Assembly (NCBI GenBank): GCA_016784285.1
Contig: JADHUX010000041.1
Location: forward strand, 1-5,129
Reading direction: 5' to 3'
From: Parcubacteria group bacterium
GTDB taxonomy: Bacteria > Patescibacteriota > Minisyncoccia > Phycocordibacterales > UBA2163
Length of the DNA: 5,129 bases
The translations under genes and the position numbers were made by a program. The notes under the pieces were generated by a model, which made no database searches, was not told where the DNA came from, and was given only the letters and a program-made list of their open reading frames with translations. Positions 4,369 through 5,129 of this stretch are shown one piece after another. Position 1 is the first letter of the stretch. Every line of letters begins with the position of its first letter.

Positions 4369-4882
4369 CTTCATCAAAACTTTTTACATACTTTATCTTT
4401 GGTTCTTCAAGTAGCTTTTTTTGAAAAGGTCCATACTTCACATCTACAATCATCTTCTTTCCACTTAGTGCATCGTGTAACCAATACCTGTCTGCTGGCA
4501 TCATCTTCTCATATGGAAGATCGTAAATATCAAACCATGTAGGTTTTATCATTGTGTCTGTCTCTTTTGCTTCACCGGTCCAGTCTTTTACAATATAAAA
4601 ATGAACTTTACAAACAAATGTTCTACCGTCAGTCTTTGTATTATGAACATTAGCTATTGCTATCTTCTCAAGATCTTTAGCAAGCGCTACAACTTCTTTT
4701 GTTTCTTCTTTTAGCTCTCTTATAGTGGCATATTTTATACTTTTATCTGTCTTCTCTATATCACCACCATATCCATTCCAACACCCTATTCCTATTTTCT
4801 CTGTTTTCATTGCTAACAATATTCTACCTTCTTTAATCAGAAAGCCTACTGTAGCATTGAGTTGTACTTTTTGTTTTTCCAC
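4364..4882 (-). CDS. MTH1-like Nudix hydrolase with a divergent Nudix box
   Basis: Member of the Nudix family most like MTH1/MutT-type nucleotide diphosphatases, which remove oxidised purine nucleotides from the pool; the real substrate is unknown. In the 172 aa, residues 10-43 (ATVGFLIKEGRILLAMK...GCWNGYGGDIE) match the MTH1 N-terminus with its WNGxGG. The box ends RELKEET at 55-61, keeping the catalytic-type E56, E59 and E60. The glycine normally after EEx is K62, and the segment between GG (39-40) and R55 is one residue longer, so the usual first Glu is replaced by Asp46 or Lys47. Residues 116-134 (WFDIYDLPYEKMMPADRYW) are the typical MTH1 C-terminal region. A charged tail extends past 150. 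The start is GTG at 4882 with GGGAGGG (4895-4889) six bases before. Its promoter overlaps palindrome copy 2. Confidence 0.9.
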   Translation of the reverse strand: MEKQKVQLNATVGFLIKEGRILLAMKTEKIGIGCWNGYGGDIEKTDKSIKYATIRELKEETKEVVALAKDLEKIAIANVHNTKTDGRTFVCKVHFYIVKDWTGEAKETDTMIKPTWFDIYDLPYEKMMPADRYWLHDALSGKKMIVDVKYGPFQKKLLEEPKIKYVKSFDEE

Positions 4883-4888
4883 TTTTAA

Positions 4889-4895
4889 CCCTCCC
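4889..4895 (-). promoter_or_regulatory. Ribosome binding site GGGAGGG supporting the GTG start
   Basis: GGGAGGG on the minus strand ends six bases before the GTG at 4882. No ATG alternative lies nearby in frame, so the GTG is accepted as the start of the Nudix gene. Confidence 0.75.
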
Positions 4896-4925
4896 TTTAA
4901 ATAAAGAATTTAATTTTCTGAAGTG

Positions 4926-4953
4926 ATTATATCATAAAAATCAATTAACCCAA
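4926..4953 (-). promoter_or_regulatory. Promoter of the Nudix gene, overlapped by palindrome copy 2
   Basis: On the minus strand a consensus TATAAT (4931-4926) is preceded by TGA (extended -10). At 16 bases upstream lies TTGGGT (4953-4948), a poor -35 embedded in the palindrome. The predicted start near 4919 leaves a 37-base leader with a good ribosome site. A protein bound to the palindrome (4943-4968) would cover the -35 region. Confidence 0.65.
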
Positions 4954-4968
4954 TCAACTGGGTTAATT
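4943..4968. repeat. Palindrome copy 2 (possible operator)
   Basis: Arms AATTAACCCA (4943-4952) and TGGGTTAATT (4959-4968) are identical to those of the core at 3305-3330. Only the centre differs, GTCGAC there and ATCAAC here. The similarity reaches a little outside the core (TC before it, AAAA after one changed base). It overlaps the -35 region of the Nudix promoter, and its right end overlaps the base of the terminator stem at 4965-5011 by four bases. Confidence 0.85.
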
Positions 4969-5011
4969 AAAAACCCCTTGAAATCTTCTAGATTTCAAGG
5001 GGTTTTTAATT
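4965..5011. terminator. 22-bp bidirectional terminator hairpin
   Basis: AATTAAAAACCCCTTGAAATCT (4965-4986) pairs perfectly with 4990-5011 around a 3-base loop. The arm contains AAAAACCCC/GGGGTTTTT, so a U-run ends the hairpin on either strand, and TTTT continues to 5014 on the plus strand. No gene ends directly before it on the plus strand. It most likely ends a minus-strand transcript coming from beyond the right edge and so insulates the Nudix promoter. Confidence 0.88.
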
Positions 5012-5129
5012 TTTGTGACCCAATAGCGTGGCTTTCAGAACTTTCGTATAAACGTGATTATATTAAAAGTAGCATACAAGATTTAAACCTTGTTATGTCT
5101 ACAGTTTAAATACCTGCGATTGCGAACGA
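5012..5129. other. Right-edge stretch without a supportable gene
   Basis: No RNA gene or complete ORF is seen. All three minus-strand frames run in from the edge and stop within 24 to 47 bases, so one of them may be the end of a minus-strand gene served by the terminator at 4965-5011; I cannot tell which. A minus-strand TATAAT (5062-5057) lacks a matching -35. A plus-strand frame (5014-5109) reads DPIAWLSELSYKRDYIKSS... to a TAA but has no start codon. Confidence 0.4.

Noticed and set aside
5014..5109. Plus-strand frame reading DPIAWLSELSYKRDYIKSS...
   Set aside because: It looks protein-like but has no start codon; the open frame upstream runs through the terminator stem. At most it is a fragment of a lost gene.
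1..5129. tRNA genes, CRISPR arrays, insertion sequences
   Set aside because: I found no cloverleaf, regularly spaced repeat array or transposase-like frame on either strand.

Overview
The window is AT-rich, gene-dense bacterial DNA. Its left half is the end of a ribosomal protein (alpha) operon on the minus strand. Its right half is a patchwork of small, mostly unrecognised genes. The S4 protein, with its N-terminal GPKYKICKRLG...VFDKCQTQKF, resembles S4 of candidate phyla radiation bacteria (Patescibacteria, Parcubacteria-like). The small membrane ORFs and low GC fit that, but the assignment is an inference from remembered sequences, not from a search.

Layout. Positions 1-2050, minus strand, in transcription order: infA (IF-1), rpmJ (L36), rpsM (S13), rpsK (S11), rpsD (S4), rpoA (cut by the left edge). 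This is the classical alpha-operon order. Instead of following secY-adk-map, it starts at its own promoter just upstream of infA. A block of 9-base repeats, arranged as an inverted repeat, separates infA and rpmJ. Positions 2155-2647: a divergent plus-strand unit with one unrecognised 117-aa gene between a strong promoter and a strong terminator. Positions 2660-3334, minus strand: two small membrane proteins (103 and 50 aa) ending at a terminator and preceded by a 34-base perfect palindrome. Positions 3341-3821, minus strand: a membrane-anchored winged-helix protein, then an internally deleted remnant of an MTH1-type Nudix hydrolase. Positions 3885-4359: a plus-strand unrecognised 122-aa gene with its own promoter and terminator. 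Positions 4364-4931, minus strand: an intact but divergent MTH1-like Nudix hydrolase. Its promoter overlaps a near-identical second copy of the palindrome, which in turn abuts a 22-bp terminator stem. Positions 5012-5129 hold no gene I can support.

How it works together. The left block makes translation and transcription machinery. The right block looks like an accessory region of one- and two-gene units, each with its own regulatory signals. The most interesting element is the palindrome AATTAACCCAGTC/GACTGGGTTAATT. It sits in the same orientation and at a similar distance ahead of two minus-strand units (the membrane pair and the Nudix gene). It may be an operator shared by a small regulon; the adjacent winged-helix protein is an obvious but unproven candidate regulator. 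Five inferred promoters all carry an extended -10 (TGn before the hexamer). Two of them put the transcription start at or within about 10 bases of the start codon, which suggests leaderless or nearly leaderless translation.
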